This document shows, piece by piece, positions 44,805 through 56,733 of a stretch of DNA of 64,000 nt. Both the position numbers and the translations under genes were made by a program. Within the stretch, counting starts at the first letter, position 1; each line of letters opens with the position of its first letter. The notes under the pieces were generated by a model. That model worked only from the letters and a program-made list of their open reading frames with translations. It was not told the origin of the DNA and searched no databases. Source of the stretch: Agapetus fuscipes (lineage: Eukaryota; Arthropoda; Insecta; Trichoptera; Glossosomatidae); NCBI GenBank assembly GCA_951799405.1, contig OX637338.1:9176001-9240000 (forward strand), given 5' to 3'.

Positions 44805-46848
44805 GGATCATCGGAGCCTTTTTTTTATTTTTTTTATTTTTTTTTTTTTCCATTGAGAGGGGAAAATCTTCAAAAGATTCCTGCCATTGTTTCCGCCGGC
44901 AGGATATGTGAGACTTTTACTCACTAAAAACCCCCCTCTGCATCTTGCCACACCCTGGAACTGCCGTCAAGCATGACATCAGAGTGTGGTGTGTCTTTAC
45001 ATGCACAGCATGTCTTCACATTTCAGTTGCGTCAATTGGCAAATCTACACTATCTACATTGCTCTAAGACTACTATCTACATTTATACTACTATCAACAG
45101 AAACTACATTTTGGCGGGTCGTGTTCATCCTTCGCCTTACGCGCTCGGCATCCTCCTTCTCTCCGATCACGCGAGAGGAAAAGGTATCCCAGGCCCGCCA
45201 GTTCTCTTCTGATTGGAGCATTGACGGCACCACCATGTCCAGGTCCAGTCGATCGACCACAATGGTTGCCATTAATGACCCCCTGTGGTCCGCCCAGGCA
45301 GGACACGACAGTAGCGTGTGGTCCGCGTCATCATTTTCTGAGTCGCAGTGCCAGCATGCTGCAGTTGCTTCTTTTCCTATACGGTGTAGGAAAAATCCGA
45401 AACAACCGTGTCCACTCAGCATCTGCGTGAGCCGGTAGTTCAGGCAGCCATGCTTCCTCGAGTAACAGAGCTCGAGTTGGCTGACAAGCCTGTTCGTCCA
45501 GCGTCCTTTAGATGCCGAGTTCCAGCGATCCTGCCACTTTGACAGCGTCAGTTTCCTATTGTGCGGTCCCTTACCTGATTCATAGACCGCTTTGCGCTCA
45601 AGCGCCAGCAGGTCTATGGGTGGAGAAGAAGCCAGCACCAATGCCGCTTCTTCGGATATGGTGCGGTAGCCGGAGATTACTCTCAGCGCGCTTCTTCTCT
45701 GGACGGCAGCCATCTTCTTCCTGTACAGCTCTGTCTCAAGCGAGTGCGCCCAGATGGGTGCCCCATACAGAAGTGTGGAGTGGACCACCTCATGCAATAG
45801 TTTCCTCCTGCATGATTTAGGTCCACCCACGTTCGGCATGAGCCTCCTCAACTGTATCGCTGCTCCGCTTGCCTTTGCAGCCGCCAGCTCGATGTGTTCT
45901 CCGAAAAGAAGACCACGATCGAGTTGGATTCCAAGGTACCGCAGTGATTTTGCCAATGGCACCTCAAAACCCTCTAGCAGCAGCTTAGGCAGCAGAGGTC
46001 GTCGCTTTCGACAGAACAGTACGGCTTCTGTCTTCTGCACGGCAAGCTGCAATCCGGCTCTGTCAAGCCAGGCCTTCACCCGCCTGAGTGCCTCGTTACC
46101 TGTAATTTCTATGTCGCGAGAAGTCCTTCCCTCAATCATCACTGCGATGTCGTCCGCAAAAGCAACAATGCTCGACCCCTCAGGCATGTCCGTCCGCAGT
46201 AGACCATCGTATAAAGCATTCCACAAGGTCGGTCCTAGGACCGATCCCTGCGGGACGCCAGACGTGATCCGCCGCTTTTCTTCCACACCGGAGGGGCCGT
46301 GCCGATACTCAAGACTTCGGCCATCAAAGTAACTCTCAAGCATGGCCATCAGATAGTAGGGCACGCGGAAGCTCTCTCTCAGCGCTCTGAGGATTAATTC
46401 CCATCGCGCCGAGTTAAAAGCGTTCCGGATGTCCAGCGCTACCATGACAACCCGTCGGTGGCTCTTCACCGTGCCCTGCCATGCTTGTCGGATAACGCTG
46501 ACAACGTGCCCAACTGCGTCAATCGTAGATCTGCCCCGCCTGAAGCCGTACTGTCTGTCGGAGAGACCCCGCTCCGGATCCTCCAGGATTGGCTGAAGTC
46601 TCCCGAGCAGAAGCCGCTCAAGGAGCTTTCCGAAGCCGTCCAGCATGCACAACGGTCTAAAAGACGAAGGTCCGTCCGCGACTGCCTTTTTGAGAATAAG
46701 GACAAGCCTTTGTCTCTTACAAGCATCACCAACGAGACCCTCCTCCAAGCACGCATTGTACACCCCAAGCAGAACCTCGGGAAACCCCTGGGCCACTAGC
46801 AGCACAATCTCATTTGGGACTTCGTCAGGTCCAGGGATCATCGGAGCC
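44805..46848 (-). mobile_element. 5'-truncated R1-clade non-LTR retrotransposon with 14-bp target duplication
   Basis: The body is 44819-46834, between two copies of 'ggatcatcggagcc' (44805-44818, 46835-46848). Its 3' end lies on the left as a T-rich run (44819-44850, a poly-A tail on the reverse strand), then a 3' UTR of about 200 bases. The 5' end stops just before the reverse-transcriptase core, so the endonuclease and ORF1 are missing. It is much richer in GC than its surroundings. Confidence 0.88.
45054..46834 (-). pseudogene. R1-clade reverse transcriptase, N-terminally truncated
   Basis: The frame is open for about 590 element-derived codons but lacks a start of its own; codons further upstream come from the flanking target. 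It begins at PGPDEVPNE (the usual RT entry motif) and continues with YGFRRGRSTIDAV, VALDIRNAFNSARW, SGVPQGSVLGPTLWN and the active site FADD (46149-46160). A thumb/connector region follows (LRYLGIQLD, LLYGAPIWA), then a cysteine-histidine motif CWHC...H-x4-C near 45300-45356, typical of the R1 group downstream of RT. Without an endonuclease domain it cannot move by itself. There is no internal stop, so the truncation happened at insertion. Confidence 0.88.
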
Positions 46849-47010
46849 TGGAAAAGATGGTTGTGACCCAAAGGCGCATGGCATTGTGAACACCCAGAAT
46901 CCAAATTAAGGTGGCTGGGTGAAGAGTCGAGGAGCGTACATAGGAGGAAGACGTCGGATATGCAGCGATTGCTGCGGTTAATCTATGTAGGCAGCCTGTT
47001 GATTACTTAT
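46849..47010. repeat. Target-side repeat flanking the R1-clade insertion
   Basis: Together with 44790-44818 this reconstitutes the uninterrupted target. It resembles the reverse strand of 1640-1815: shared agcctggaaaa-atggtt, aaaggcgcatg-like and aaggtggctgg blocks. Confidence 0.5.
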
Positions 47011-48814
47011 CAAAACATTTTGAAATCGGTTGTTATTTAAATTATGAATGAATGAGCTTGCATTTTTATATCGAGTGTAAAATTAAAACGTTTCCTTTTG
47101 TGTGGTTTTGGTTTCAATGCTGACCAGTCACCACCACTAGTACAGTCTGTATAATAACTTCCCTGCATCCCCCATACTAGTGTGCGTACAAAGGGACAGG
47201 ATGTTCATGCAATCCGATACTGATGGACTGTACCTGTGTGGCAGCGTTATGGATGGGAACGTGGCACATTACCTTACATTTAATACTTTAATCCGAGTAT
47301 AAAACATTACATGAACTTCTGCCGATCGCGTAAATGGAAAAATGCATAGAAGATACGACAGCACCTCTAGTGAGTGATCTAGTTTTCATTCCCTTTTTAT
47401 ACGATTCACGTGATCAAGGGAAGTTAATGTTGTATACTCGGGGAACTCGAGGAAATATTGTATTGTTTAAATAACCCACTCCCCGGAAACCGAGGTTGGG
47501 CCACCTACGATTATAGGTGTTTTTTGTGGACCTTTTTATATTAATACCCACAATAATTTAAAATAAAACATCACTAATTACTTATAAGGTGTCGTCAAAA
47601 TATAAAAAAAATACTATTAATTACCTACATATCATTTATGTAGAAGAAAATATAAACGAAAAACATTCAACGTAAAAAAAAATGTAAGGATCAACCAAAA
47701 TCACACGTCCTTTACCATATAACTCCTTGAGACTTTTGAAATGTTTCAACTTTCTAAATGTTTCCAGATGCTTGAGCCTTATAGCAAATATAATGAACTC
47801 TATATAAATTCTTTGAAATGTCTAAGTTTGCATTATATTATGCTTGGAAAACTCCTCACAACTTCAGTTTTGTTAATTTAATTTTAATTGAATTAAAACT
47901 ATAGAAAAGAAGGACAAAAGTATGCAAAAGTAAGTAAGTATGTTTAAAACGTGTTTAATTTCAGATTAAGCTTATGCTATTTTTCTCAGTATAAAACAAT
48001 GTATGGAGGCATTAAATAACCGTTGATACTTAAAATCTACGAACAAGACAGGGTATGTAGTACGTTTTCATATGAGCATAGATTTTCGTAGATAGCTTGA
48101 AATGAGAGGTGTTTATTATTTGGCGGGAGGGGGTTGGTATCGAAGGGATGTTGTGGGGGTGAAAGGGGGTGAGTCAGAAGACGGGAACTGTAAGTTTGAG
48201 CTTGTGCGGAATTTATGACCGACAGGAGAGACTAACATAAAGGCACCACTGGGAGCGCTCGCAACGCAAACTTTGGTTAACTCTGGCCTTTAGCGAACCT
48301 GCCTTCTTTTCGTGTTGCTCTCAGTTAATATCGCCAAAGTCTGGATTAAGACAGCGCCGAAAGAAAAACTTTCATTTTAGTGTTATTATTGTATTAAGCT
48401 GAGGCTATTTATAGTCTCCCGGGTCTATTCAACAGAAATTACGTTTCTCTCATTCAAGATCATTTTTCTATGAATGTGTTCGATTTATCTTATTCGGATT
48501 GTTTGCATTTCTTACCGGTGGTTGTACATCTTCAGAGCATTGTTGCCAATCGTTTGAAACATACAACGTGTTTAATGAAATCGGGACCATAAAAATATTT
48601 TGTATTTATTAATCATACTTAGATTTCCTACATCTGAGAAAGGTATGGAACCTTAGCAGTACACTGACTGTAGTCCAGAAGTAATCAATTTAAAAAAGAT
48701 ATTCGTTTCCAAAAAAAAAAATATGAATGCTGTACAGAAAATGTTAGTCCAACATACTAAAATTGTAAATAGAGAAAAAAAGGGCTTTTAAAGCTCAGAT
48801 ATGAAATGCAAAAA
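47011..48814. other. Unassigned DNA
   Basis: No gene seen. 47330-47400 ('acagcacctctagtgagtgatctag') resembles 39430-39470 and may be a minor dispersed repeat. Confidence 0.4.
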
Positions 48815-48920
48815 AGAAACCTGACAGAGGAGATGAGTCAGGATAGAAAAGTTTGGCGTCTTCGAACAAGGAGGGCCGACCCCAAATGCTGGGATAAGGC
48901 AAAGGAAAAGAAGAAGAGAA
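48815..48920 (+). pseudogene. Non-LTR retrotransposon ORF remnant, C-terminal
   Basis: Forward translation reads 'LTEEMSQDRKVWRLRTRRADPKCWD' in spirit (segments EEMSQDRKVWR and RRADPK are clear), then a lysine-rich run and an (aga)-type tail. This matches the common end of insect non-LTR reverse transcriptases (ARDRxxWRxxxRRADP). Confidence 0.6.
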
Positions 48921-48967
48921 GATATCTTCTGCATGAAATATATTTTTAGCTTTTCTTTAATTATAAC

Positions 48968-49058
48968 TTTAAGGCTGACCACTCATACTGTAGAAAATAG
49001 TTCACTTTTCTAACGTCACTTCTATGTCAGGGATGGGTGGCAATAATTTCAGAGTTCC
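48968..49058 (+). repeat. RTE-tail unit, fragment
   Basis: Only the 'aaggctgaccactcatactgtag ... gttcacttttctaa' portion remains. Confidence 0.55.
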
Positions 49059-49212
49059 AGGACCTCATCATGACTACTGAATTTAAAAGTAAATCATCCA
49101 ACAAATTTCAATAACAGAATATTGCCATGTAAGTATAACTAAGTTTATAAAAACAGCTGATAGCGAAAGAAAAAGACGAAATTAAATAAATATTGATTGA
49201 GACTTTTAGTTT

Positions 49213-50735
49213 TAGTCTAAGAGCTAGACGTATGAAACCTTACCTCATCGACTACCAGGCAGAGACATGGTCAGGCTGGTAGTTTGCATCGAGTACATGA
49301 TTTTTTCACAGATCTGCCGTTTCCTATCCTGGAGCGTTTTGGATGCGGCCTCTTCAAAGAGGCCCAAAAAATGGTGCAAACTACCTCATCGACTACCAGG
49401 CAGAGACTAGTAAAAACTAATGCTCCATATTAATTACCTGCTTTTTGCATAAAAAAAAAAATTCCAAACCTGGAGCGTTTTGAATGCGGCTATTTTTTTG
49501 TAAATTATAAAAAACGATCTTTTGAAGTTAGTTGTATGAGCCATGGAAATAAAGTAAAAAAATATGATATTACATACATTACTTGTAATCAGAAGATAAA
49601 CATACTACAAATTTGTATTTCCAACCCTTCTTGTTCAGGAGAAAAAGGGGTAAAATGTTATTGTTTACAATATATTTTATAACTCAAAAACAAAATAAAA
49701 AAATATGATATTTTTGTACGTCAAATATAAGAACATAAATTTGTTTACAATAATGATCTCTTACATATTCTTGCTATCTGCTGTAGTTTCAGAGCATTTT
49801 CTAAAAAACTTTACGGCAGTTCCCGTTTTTGGTTCAAAATTCGGTTTGAACGCCTTAGTATTTTATTTTAAAAATTTATAAAAAATACCATCACCTAGAA
49901 GATTAAATTTCCTTTAAAATTGTATGAATATTTACTCTTTTATTGTGAAAGGATTGTATGTTATAGCGGTTTAACTTTTGTAACGTATTTTGATGGTTGT
50001 ATATAAGTACTTACCTATCTAGCACGAGTATCTGCGTAATATTATGATGATTTCATATTATCATCATAATATCACGCAAAATATGTTACCACAAGATTAA
50101 CCGCTATTCTGTTCAAACCTTTCACGATAAAATAGTTTATATCCATACAGTTTTACAGGCAATTTAATCTTCTAGGGGATGGTATTTTTAATATATTTTT
50201 ACAATCAAACACTAAGGCGTTCAAACCGGATTTTGACCAAAAAACGGGAAACGCTGTAACGGTTTTTGGGAAAATATTTCACTTCAAACTTTATTTTCTC
50301 TGAAACTATAGCAGATAGCAAGAATATGTAAGAGGTCTTTATTGTATAAAAATTTATGTTTCTATATTTTACGTACAAAAATATCACAATTTCTATTTTG
50401 TTTTTGAGTTATAAAATATATTGTAAAAAATAACATTTTACCCCCTTTTCTCCTGAACAAGAAGGGTTGGAAATACAAATTTGTAGTATGTTTATCCTCT
50501 TATTACAAGTAATGTATGTAGTATAATATTTTTTTACTTTATCTCCATGGCTCATACAACTAACTTCAAAAGATCGTTTTTTATAATTTACAAAAAAATG
50601 GCCGCATTCAAAACGCTCCAGGTTTGGAACATTAATTTTTGTGCTAAAAGCAGGTAATTGATGTGGAGCATCACCTCTTACTAGTCTCTGCCTGGTAGAA
50701 ATGAGGTAAGGTTTCGTGCGGCCGGCTCTTACACT
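49213..50735. mobile_element. 1.5-kb fold-back element with arms of about 700 bases
   Basis: The left arm from 'tagtctaagagc' and the right arm to 'gctcttacacta' are inverted copies along nearly their whole length, meeting at about 50040 ('attatgatgat' / 'atcatcataat'). Many substitutions and small indels separate the arms, so it is not recent. The left arm contains a 140-base internal duplication of the 'acctcatcgactaccaggcagagac' block (49241 and 49384) with a small hairpin 'gcctcttcaaagaggc'. There is no ORF. A TA target copy is possible at each edge. Confidence 0.8.
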
Positions 50736-51165
50736 ATTTGTTTTTCTTTCCTTTTAAGACAATCACCAGCAGACCACCCCTGTATAGTACTATTATTGTG
50801 CGTGCGCAAGTTAAATCTCTGTTGAAAGTCTGTACATAATAGGATTTTACTAGCGGCCATGTACCAAAAGTCAAAATGCGGCTTGGGAAATGATTGTTTT
50901 CATTAGTCCGCCATTACTTTATCGCGCATAAACAATCCGGCCCTCGTTATGGCCGCCATTAAACTATCATAGAGTAAACACGAGCTGAATTAAACGCAGC
51001 GAGATCACTCACATCTGACAGATTTGTGGAGGCTTGTGAAATCATTTCAGCACAATATAACTTTTGGGAGCAACGCAAATCTATCCTGAAGAACAATGAA
51101 ATTCATGGGAAATGTTTCAGTGACAGGATAGAAGAGCACAATTTTTGTCTTGTGATGTTTTGTTA
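50736..51165. other. Unassigned DNA, possible conserved non-coding segment
   Basis: 50870-51010 lacks repeats and is unusually dense in short homeodomain-type strings (tttatcgcg, ttatggccgccattaaa). It may be an enhancer. The evidence is only compositional. Confidence 0.3.
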
Positions 51166-51169
51166 TTGT

Positions 51170-51378
51170 AATGTACCTTCCTGTGATGTTTTGTCATGTG
51201 ATGTACTGTCATTGTGATGTTCTGTCATGTATTGTTCTTTGATGTGTCGTTCTATCATGTGTTGTTCTGTCATGTGTCGTTCTATCATGTGTCGTTCTAT
51301 CATGTGTTGTTCTGTCATGTGTCGTTCTATCATGTGACGTTATGCCACGTGTCGTTTTATCGCTGTGTCGTTCCAGCA
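51170..51378 (+). repeat. Minisatellite, 15-bp unit
   Basis: About 13 tandem units of the form 'ttctatcatgtgtcg' with variants (ttctgtcatgtgttg). The repeat length, a multiple of three, leaves open frames on both strands (THDRT on the reverse), which are not genes. Confidence 0.9.
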
Positions 51379-51379
51379 T

Positions 51380-52504
51380 GGAACCAAATGGTTCTATCAA
51401 AAGTCATTTGAAACCAACACATTTGCCAACAGATATGATTGAAGGCAAATTAAGCTGTAAGCATTCTCATGACTGGTAAATAAACTAGCTAAGGGTCAAT
51501 GGTTGTTGTTTTGTGACGTTTGTCCGCAAAAAAAACAAATTTTGAACATGCGTGTAAAAAACTTTACTAGGTGCAAATGACTTTTTATACTTATTATTTC
51601 ATCATAAAATGCTTTCAAGATGAGTAAGATTTAGGTAGGAACAAGATAACAGAGGTGCCTGGGGAGTCAAAGTTGAACTTGAGGTGTTAAGGTTTGGGTC
51701 TTTACGGAATGAATTAAAGTTTAAATTTGATTGTTGGTCTTTGTGTCGTGTGATAATGACTTTCAACGCGGCGATCTTATCGGGCATCATCTCGCTTTTT
51801 TGTTTTATAGACGATAGCGCCATAAACTCAGCAGAGACCTGTGTAAATACCCCTGGTGGGTCCGTACCAACAAACGCACCAGCCATCCAATAAAACGGAT
51901 AACCAAACCAACCTACGAATGACAATAAAAGCAGCCAAACAAGAAACAACGCACCCAGTCCCCCAACTCAACGTTTAAACTCCACAATAGCGTTCATCAA
52001 AAATAATATTCAAGTCAAAAACATCACCTCTAATGAGCGTTTTACTTTCCTTATTATTTTTTATTGTAGAAATCAAACATAATGCTCTATACTTGGGATA
52101 CAGAAAATCAAGCCATAAAATTATGATTGTTTTCCAGGGCTATTTTCAGTATGACGAACCGACCCGGATTGTTTTAGAGACGATCTTTTAATGGCGGCTT
52201 GTTAAATTTTTTATCGGTTTCGTTCAAATGCATATAAACACCCACAGAAATACATAAAATTAATTATCGGGCATTTTGATATGCACTATTATTGCCTAAT
52301 AAATATTCCCTTTTAAAATATATATAAGACGTAAATATAATTAATTTATTTATATGGCACTAAATCACGCGCTTCCTGTATTTAATGGTGACCCGAAATT
52401 AATAAAACAGTATAAAGGTTGATGTATTGAAATGATCCACAAGTAAATACGTTACCAATATTCAATAATTATTAATTGTTAATACATTCTATAATAATCA
52501 ATAA
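51380..52504. other. Unassigned DNA
   Basis: A reverse-strand frame of 115 codons (51602-51949) has a hydrophobic start but no recognisable family. I do not call it a gene. Confidence 0.4.
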
Positions 52505-52759
52505 TAATCTATAATCTAAGCTGCAAGGATATGTTAACATTTAAGGCTCATATGAAATGCATGCCTACAGACGTCAGACAGGCACATGTAGGTTCGCGCT
52601 ACACATTCTGCATGTGTGCATACAAATAAAGAAAACCTCACATGGACATAAACCTTACAACTCCTGTCGCCGTTCTCTGAACCGGGGTGGCATTGGCAAA
52701 AGTGAACCGATTTTTACAGCACGGGTGGTCAGCCTCGTACCAACCTATCAGTCAAGGAG
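52505..52759 (-). repeat. RTE-tail unit attached to an RTE ORF remnant
   Basis: Complete unit. On the reverse strand it lies about 100 bases after the RTE ORF end at 52862-52990, the same order as in the intact element. Confidence 0.85.
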
Positions 52760-52861
52760 CACAAAAAAAAATAATATGAGATTCATAATGAGACATATTA
52801 CAAATTAAAATTAAAATAAAGTACAATTAAAATTAAACTTAATATACACTTAGAATTAATG

Positions 52862-52990
52862 CCCTAGCCGCCATTGTTGCAAATCAACCGCCATTCCTTT
52901 CGGTCCTTACATACTTCTTTCATTTCATTCAGAGTCATAATCTTTTTCATGCACTCTTTCCTTTTGTTATGACTCTGAATATCCCATTCG
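52862..52990 (-). pseudogene. RTE C-terminal ORF remnant
   Basis: Reverse translation reads WDIQSHNKRKECMKKIMTLN then EMKEVCKDRKEWRLICNNGG and a stop, nearly the same as the end of the intact RTE protein. It is a 5'-truncated copy with its 3' UTR and tail unit in place. Confidence 0.85.
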
Positions 52991-53608
52991 TAGGATTTTT
53001 TAGTTAACAGCTGTAATTTAACAACTTATTACTTTCTATGTATGCGAATTTAGCAACTAAAAAATTCATTCACCTTCTTCATCTTTTTAATCTTCGATCA
53101 TTATTTTCTAGTCGAGGTTTTTCACAAAAGTTTAATATCATCCTATTTTTGTTCTAATTATACTTTCACTCAAACTGTATATTTTAAACTTTTTGAACAA
53201 TCCATTGTCATGGCATCTCATACCATAGATAAAAAAACCTTTTCCTAGTTGGTTAATAATAATACGTTCATTTATATAGATACCTACCAAACAGTTTCTT
53301 AGGTTCTTCAACCAAGATGTTGCCCTTCAAACTGGAGCCGATCGTCTTACAATTTTTCCCCGTTTGACGATATGTGGGAGGTAATATTTCTCATTTTTTT
53401 AGATATGCTCGAGATTAGATTTTAGACAAGCTTCTGCTTTCGCATGAAGACAACTGGCCAGGTAAAATAAGTTGGTGGATTGCATTCCTTTCCACAAATC
53501 TATTTTTATAAAAAAATAAAAAATTAAACAAATGTTGATATTTTAACGCAATTCAGCTCTGCAATTTGTACGACATGGAGCCTCGGCATCTGTGAGTTAA
53601 TTCATCCA
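52991..53608. other. Unassigned AT-rich DNA
   Basis: Nothing recognisable. Confidence 0.45.
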
Positions 53609-53850
53609 GTACCCTTAGTACGAGTTGTAAAACTTCAGTAATGTAAAGTTTACGGCAATTATGAAAGAGGGATTTCCCTCAAAATCTGCCATTTTTGTTT
53701 GTTTGAACTTGATTTTCTTCATCACTGTAACTCTTTTGCTAAGACCATAAAGTGTGAGAAACAAAAACGGCAGATTTTGGGAAAAATCAATCTTTCATAT
53801 TTTCCGTAAACTTTAATTTTCTCAAGTTTTGCAACTCATACTAAGGGTAC
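53609..53850. mobile_element. 242-bp fold-back MITE
   Basis: The ends 'gtacccttagtacgagttg' and 'caactcatactaagggtac' are inverted repeats, and complementarity continues inward. The internal stretch 'tttgctaagaccataaagtg' / 'aaaacggcagattt' is shared with the fold-back at 63214-63740. Confidence 0.8.
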
Positions 53851-54004
53851 AGGAAATCTTGAGCATCCAAAATATTCCAACATCTCAATGTGTGACTTTA
53901 TTATTGAGGCAGTTGGTTAGTGCTTACCCTCGCTTCCCATTGAATTCAGTGGTTTGACAGAAGCACAGTCTCATTAATAAATAATAATAATAATATTAAG
54001 ATGA

Positions 54005-54515
54005 TTTATTTGGTGTGCGGCGCTCTTTTTTCTGGGAATCACACCCCAAGAGTCCTCTGCGAGCTTGGTCGTAATTATATAAAGCGTCAATTCTCAAGCA
54101 AGACCCAGTTGCTGTAAAGTGTGAGGCTGGATGGACCTTTGGTTACTGGTCTTTGGTAACGCCTTTGGTAAAGCCTCACGGCTATAATCTTTCAGTGATT
54201 TCTGAGCTTCCTTTGCTTTGTGTACACACTTGGGAAAGTGTAGCTTCACGGGAGGGCCTTCTGTCACTCGCATCTCACATAACTTTTGCATGCGAGTCCT
54301 GTGACACATCCCCGGATGGGATGGATATACAGGGCGTGGGTCAGTGGAGGGGAGACTGACCCCTGAGAGAAGGTGTTGGTCTTTGGTAAAGGTATATGAA
54401 TTTTGCAACCCAGCGAAGAGCGTAAGAAAGAGCGTTTATGTGCTCCGCCGGTATGCGAACCCATCATAACCTTCCATTTATGAGTTCGAAGCGTAACCAC
54501 TAAACTACGGACAGG
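54005..54515 (-). repeat. tRNA-derived SINE (family B), long copy
   Basis: On the reverse strand the head 'ccgtagtttagtggttacgc' and B box 'gggttcgcatacc' form a tRNA-like 5' part, then 'gctcttcgctgggttgc', ending with 'cagcaactgggtcttgcttgag' and 'agctcgcagaggactcttgg'. A middle stretch is absent from the copy at 30268-30525, so one has an insertion or the other a deletion. Confidence 0.65.
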
Positions 54516-55317
54516 TCAATATTTCGTGCTGCAGTTTCGAAGGTACAAATTGCTGTGGTGATAGTTCATCATCAATAAAGAGGCACATGATGGAGAAGAA
54601 GCAGATATATATTATCTAAATGTCGCACAAAAGGGTTGATGAAAATATTTTCCAGTTGAAATGTGAATATAAAATTGAGCATTCATTATTCACCCCGAGT
54701 TTCCCTTTAACTTCATTGGTTGGTTATGTAAAGCGAGATATTATCTCTCCACCGCCCCCCATTCTCTCCAACCCTCCACACAAAAAGGGGTTGTGATCCT
54801 TCATTATTCATACCTGCCTGATCACTCATACACTCCTCTGTATAAGGTGACGCTGGGAGGGAAAATTATGCGAAAAGGAAAATGGAAATTCCGTCCCGTT
54901 CCGCTTGCCAGAGGAAAATTCCGCCGCTACAAAATGCACTGAGTAAAGCGAATACATATTTAATGATCACGTGTATTTGTTGAATATCGTTCGCCTCGCT
55001 TCAGCTAAGTGCCTTCCCATCTCCCGATGCTAGATTAGTATTATCGATTATCCAATATAATATGATATGCTTACCTTTGCTATTTAAAGGTTTCGAGGAA
55101 AAAATGATGTAACATCCATGGAAAAAAATTAAGAGGGAAGAAAAAGTATAAGTTGAATTTCTAATATTTTTCTTGTAAAAACGCAATTGAGTCACTACAA
55201 AAGAAGCGTCATTGTCGAAGAATCTATGAATAATTTCATGTAAAAATAAAAAAAACCGTGACGAGGAATACAATTTTTCAACCTATTTAATCAAAGCTAT
55301 GTAGAAGCAGGTATTTA
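54516..55317. other. Unassigned DNA
   Basis: Nothing recognisable. Confidence 0.45.
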
Positions 55318-55319
55318 AA

Positions 55320-55547
55320 GTCTATAACCTAAGCTGCAAAGATATGTTAACATTTCAGGCTCATATTAAATGCATACCTACTACACATTCTGCATGTGTG
55401 CATACAAATAAATAAAATTAAAAAAAAAAATAACACAAATCTTGTAACTCCTGCCGCTTTTCCCTGATATTGGAGTGCATTGGCAAAAGCGAACCAATTT
55501 TCACAGCACGTGGAGTCAGCCTCATACCAACCTATCAGCCAAAGAGC
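55320..55547 (-). repeat. RTE-tail unit
   Basis: Full ends, with a deletion and an A-rich insertion in the middle. Confidence 0.75.
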
Positions 55548-55635
55548 TTTAAATTAACATTATCAATAATAATTATTAATTCCTCACTTTTGTGGTACCT
55601 ACAAATGACTCATTGACATTTGTGAATTGTCATTA

Positions 55636-55885
55636 TTCCTTGACTTATAGCTTGGTATGAGGCTGACCACCCATACTGTAAAAAATGGTTTATTTTGCCA
55701 ATGTCACCCTGTTTCAGGGAAGGTCGGCAAGAGTTGCAGAGCTTATGTTCATTTGAGATTGGGTTTTTATATTGTAGGTCTCACATGCGGCATGTGTGAG
55801 CCCGAAATTATGCGTGTCTGCTTGTGGGAATGCATTTTATATGAATCTCAAATGATAGATATCTTTGCAACGCAGATTTTGATTA
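55636..55885 (+). repeat. RTE-tail unit
   Basis: Full copy of the (gatta)-type subfamily. The open frame within it is only repeat sequence. Confidence 0.8.
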
Positions 55886-55889
55886 GATT

Positions 55890-56685
55890 AAAATTGTCAA
55901 ATCTATATACAGAAAAGACAACTTGATGGGATTCTAACTGGCACTGTTCCTTCTATAATCTATAATCGCTAGTCAAATAGCCACCACCGCATTGTCCGGT
56001 CAGCAATAGTGCAAACAAAAACTATATGGTTATTTACGTTTAAATTTGTTCGAACCCTGTTGAAATTCTGATAGCAATAATTTCGTAGAATCAACCTTTC
56101 CGAAAAATCGTTCCCGGTCTGTTAATATTATATTTTGTTTGTTAAGGTTTTCATCGGATCCGATTTTGGTTTGAATACTTAATTGAATATTTCAGACCGG
56201 GGAACGTTATTGAAATTTCATCAATCAATAAGGGATTTTGTTTAGGAAACATTTTCATGTCTGGAGATGAATATTGTACGGCTTTAAGGCATAAACCGTG
56301 TTCTTCCCGTTGACGCGTGCGCCTTCAGAATAAATAATTCCCCGCAAAACAAATGTGACGACGTGGTAGCAAAACAATAATGATGCTATGAACGCTCATC
56401 ACCGGCAAAATAATTATCTTCGAAGCTAAAGCGAGACAAACCCACATAAATCTACCCTAAGGCCCGGTATTTTCAAGGTTAACATAGCGACTTTATACTG
56501 ATCAAAATGCCGCACTTATGTCACTCATGTTTGTTGTTTTTTTTATCTAATAAAAGTCACATAAGCTTACGTTGAAAACACCGTTCTTACTTATATAAAT
56601 TTAGTTGGAATCAACTATTGCGTTTTATCAAAAACGTTTGTGAAGTAAGCGAGCTCGATAATGAGTTTTTAAACATTATTATTTC
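55890..56685. other. Unassigned DNA
   Basis: Nothing recognisable. Confidence 0.45.
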
Positions 56686-56733
56686 TTTGACTCATAGGTT
56701 GGTATGAGACTGACCACCCATACTGTAAAAAAA
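56686..56733 (+). repeat. RTE-tail unit, head only
   Basis: 'tttgactcataggttggtatgag' through 'catactgtaaaaaaatg', then it stops abruptly. Confidence 0.65.

Noticed and set aside
45186..46332. Long forward-strand frames over the R1-clade element
   Set aside because: They are antisense shadows of the GC-rich reverse transcriptase on the other strand.
51209..51411. Apparent THDRT-repeat protein
   Set aside because: It is the translation of a 15-bp minisatellite, open on both strands.
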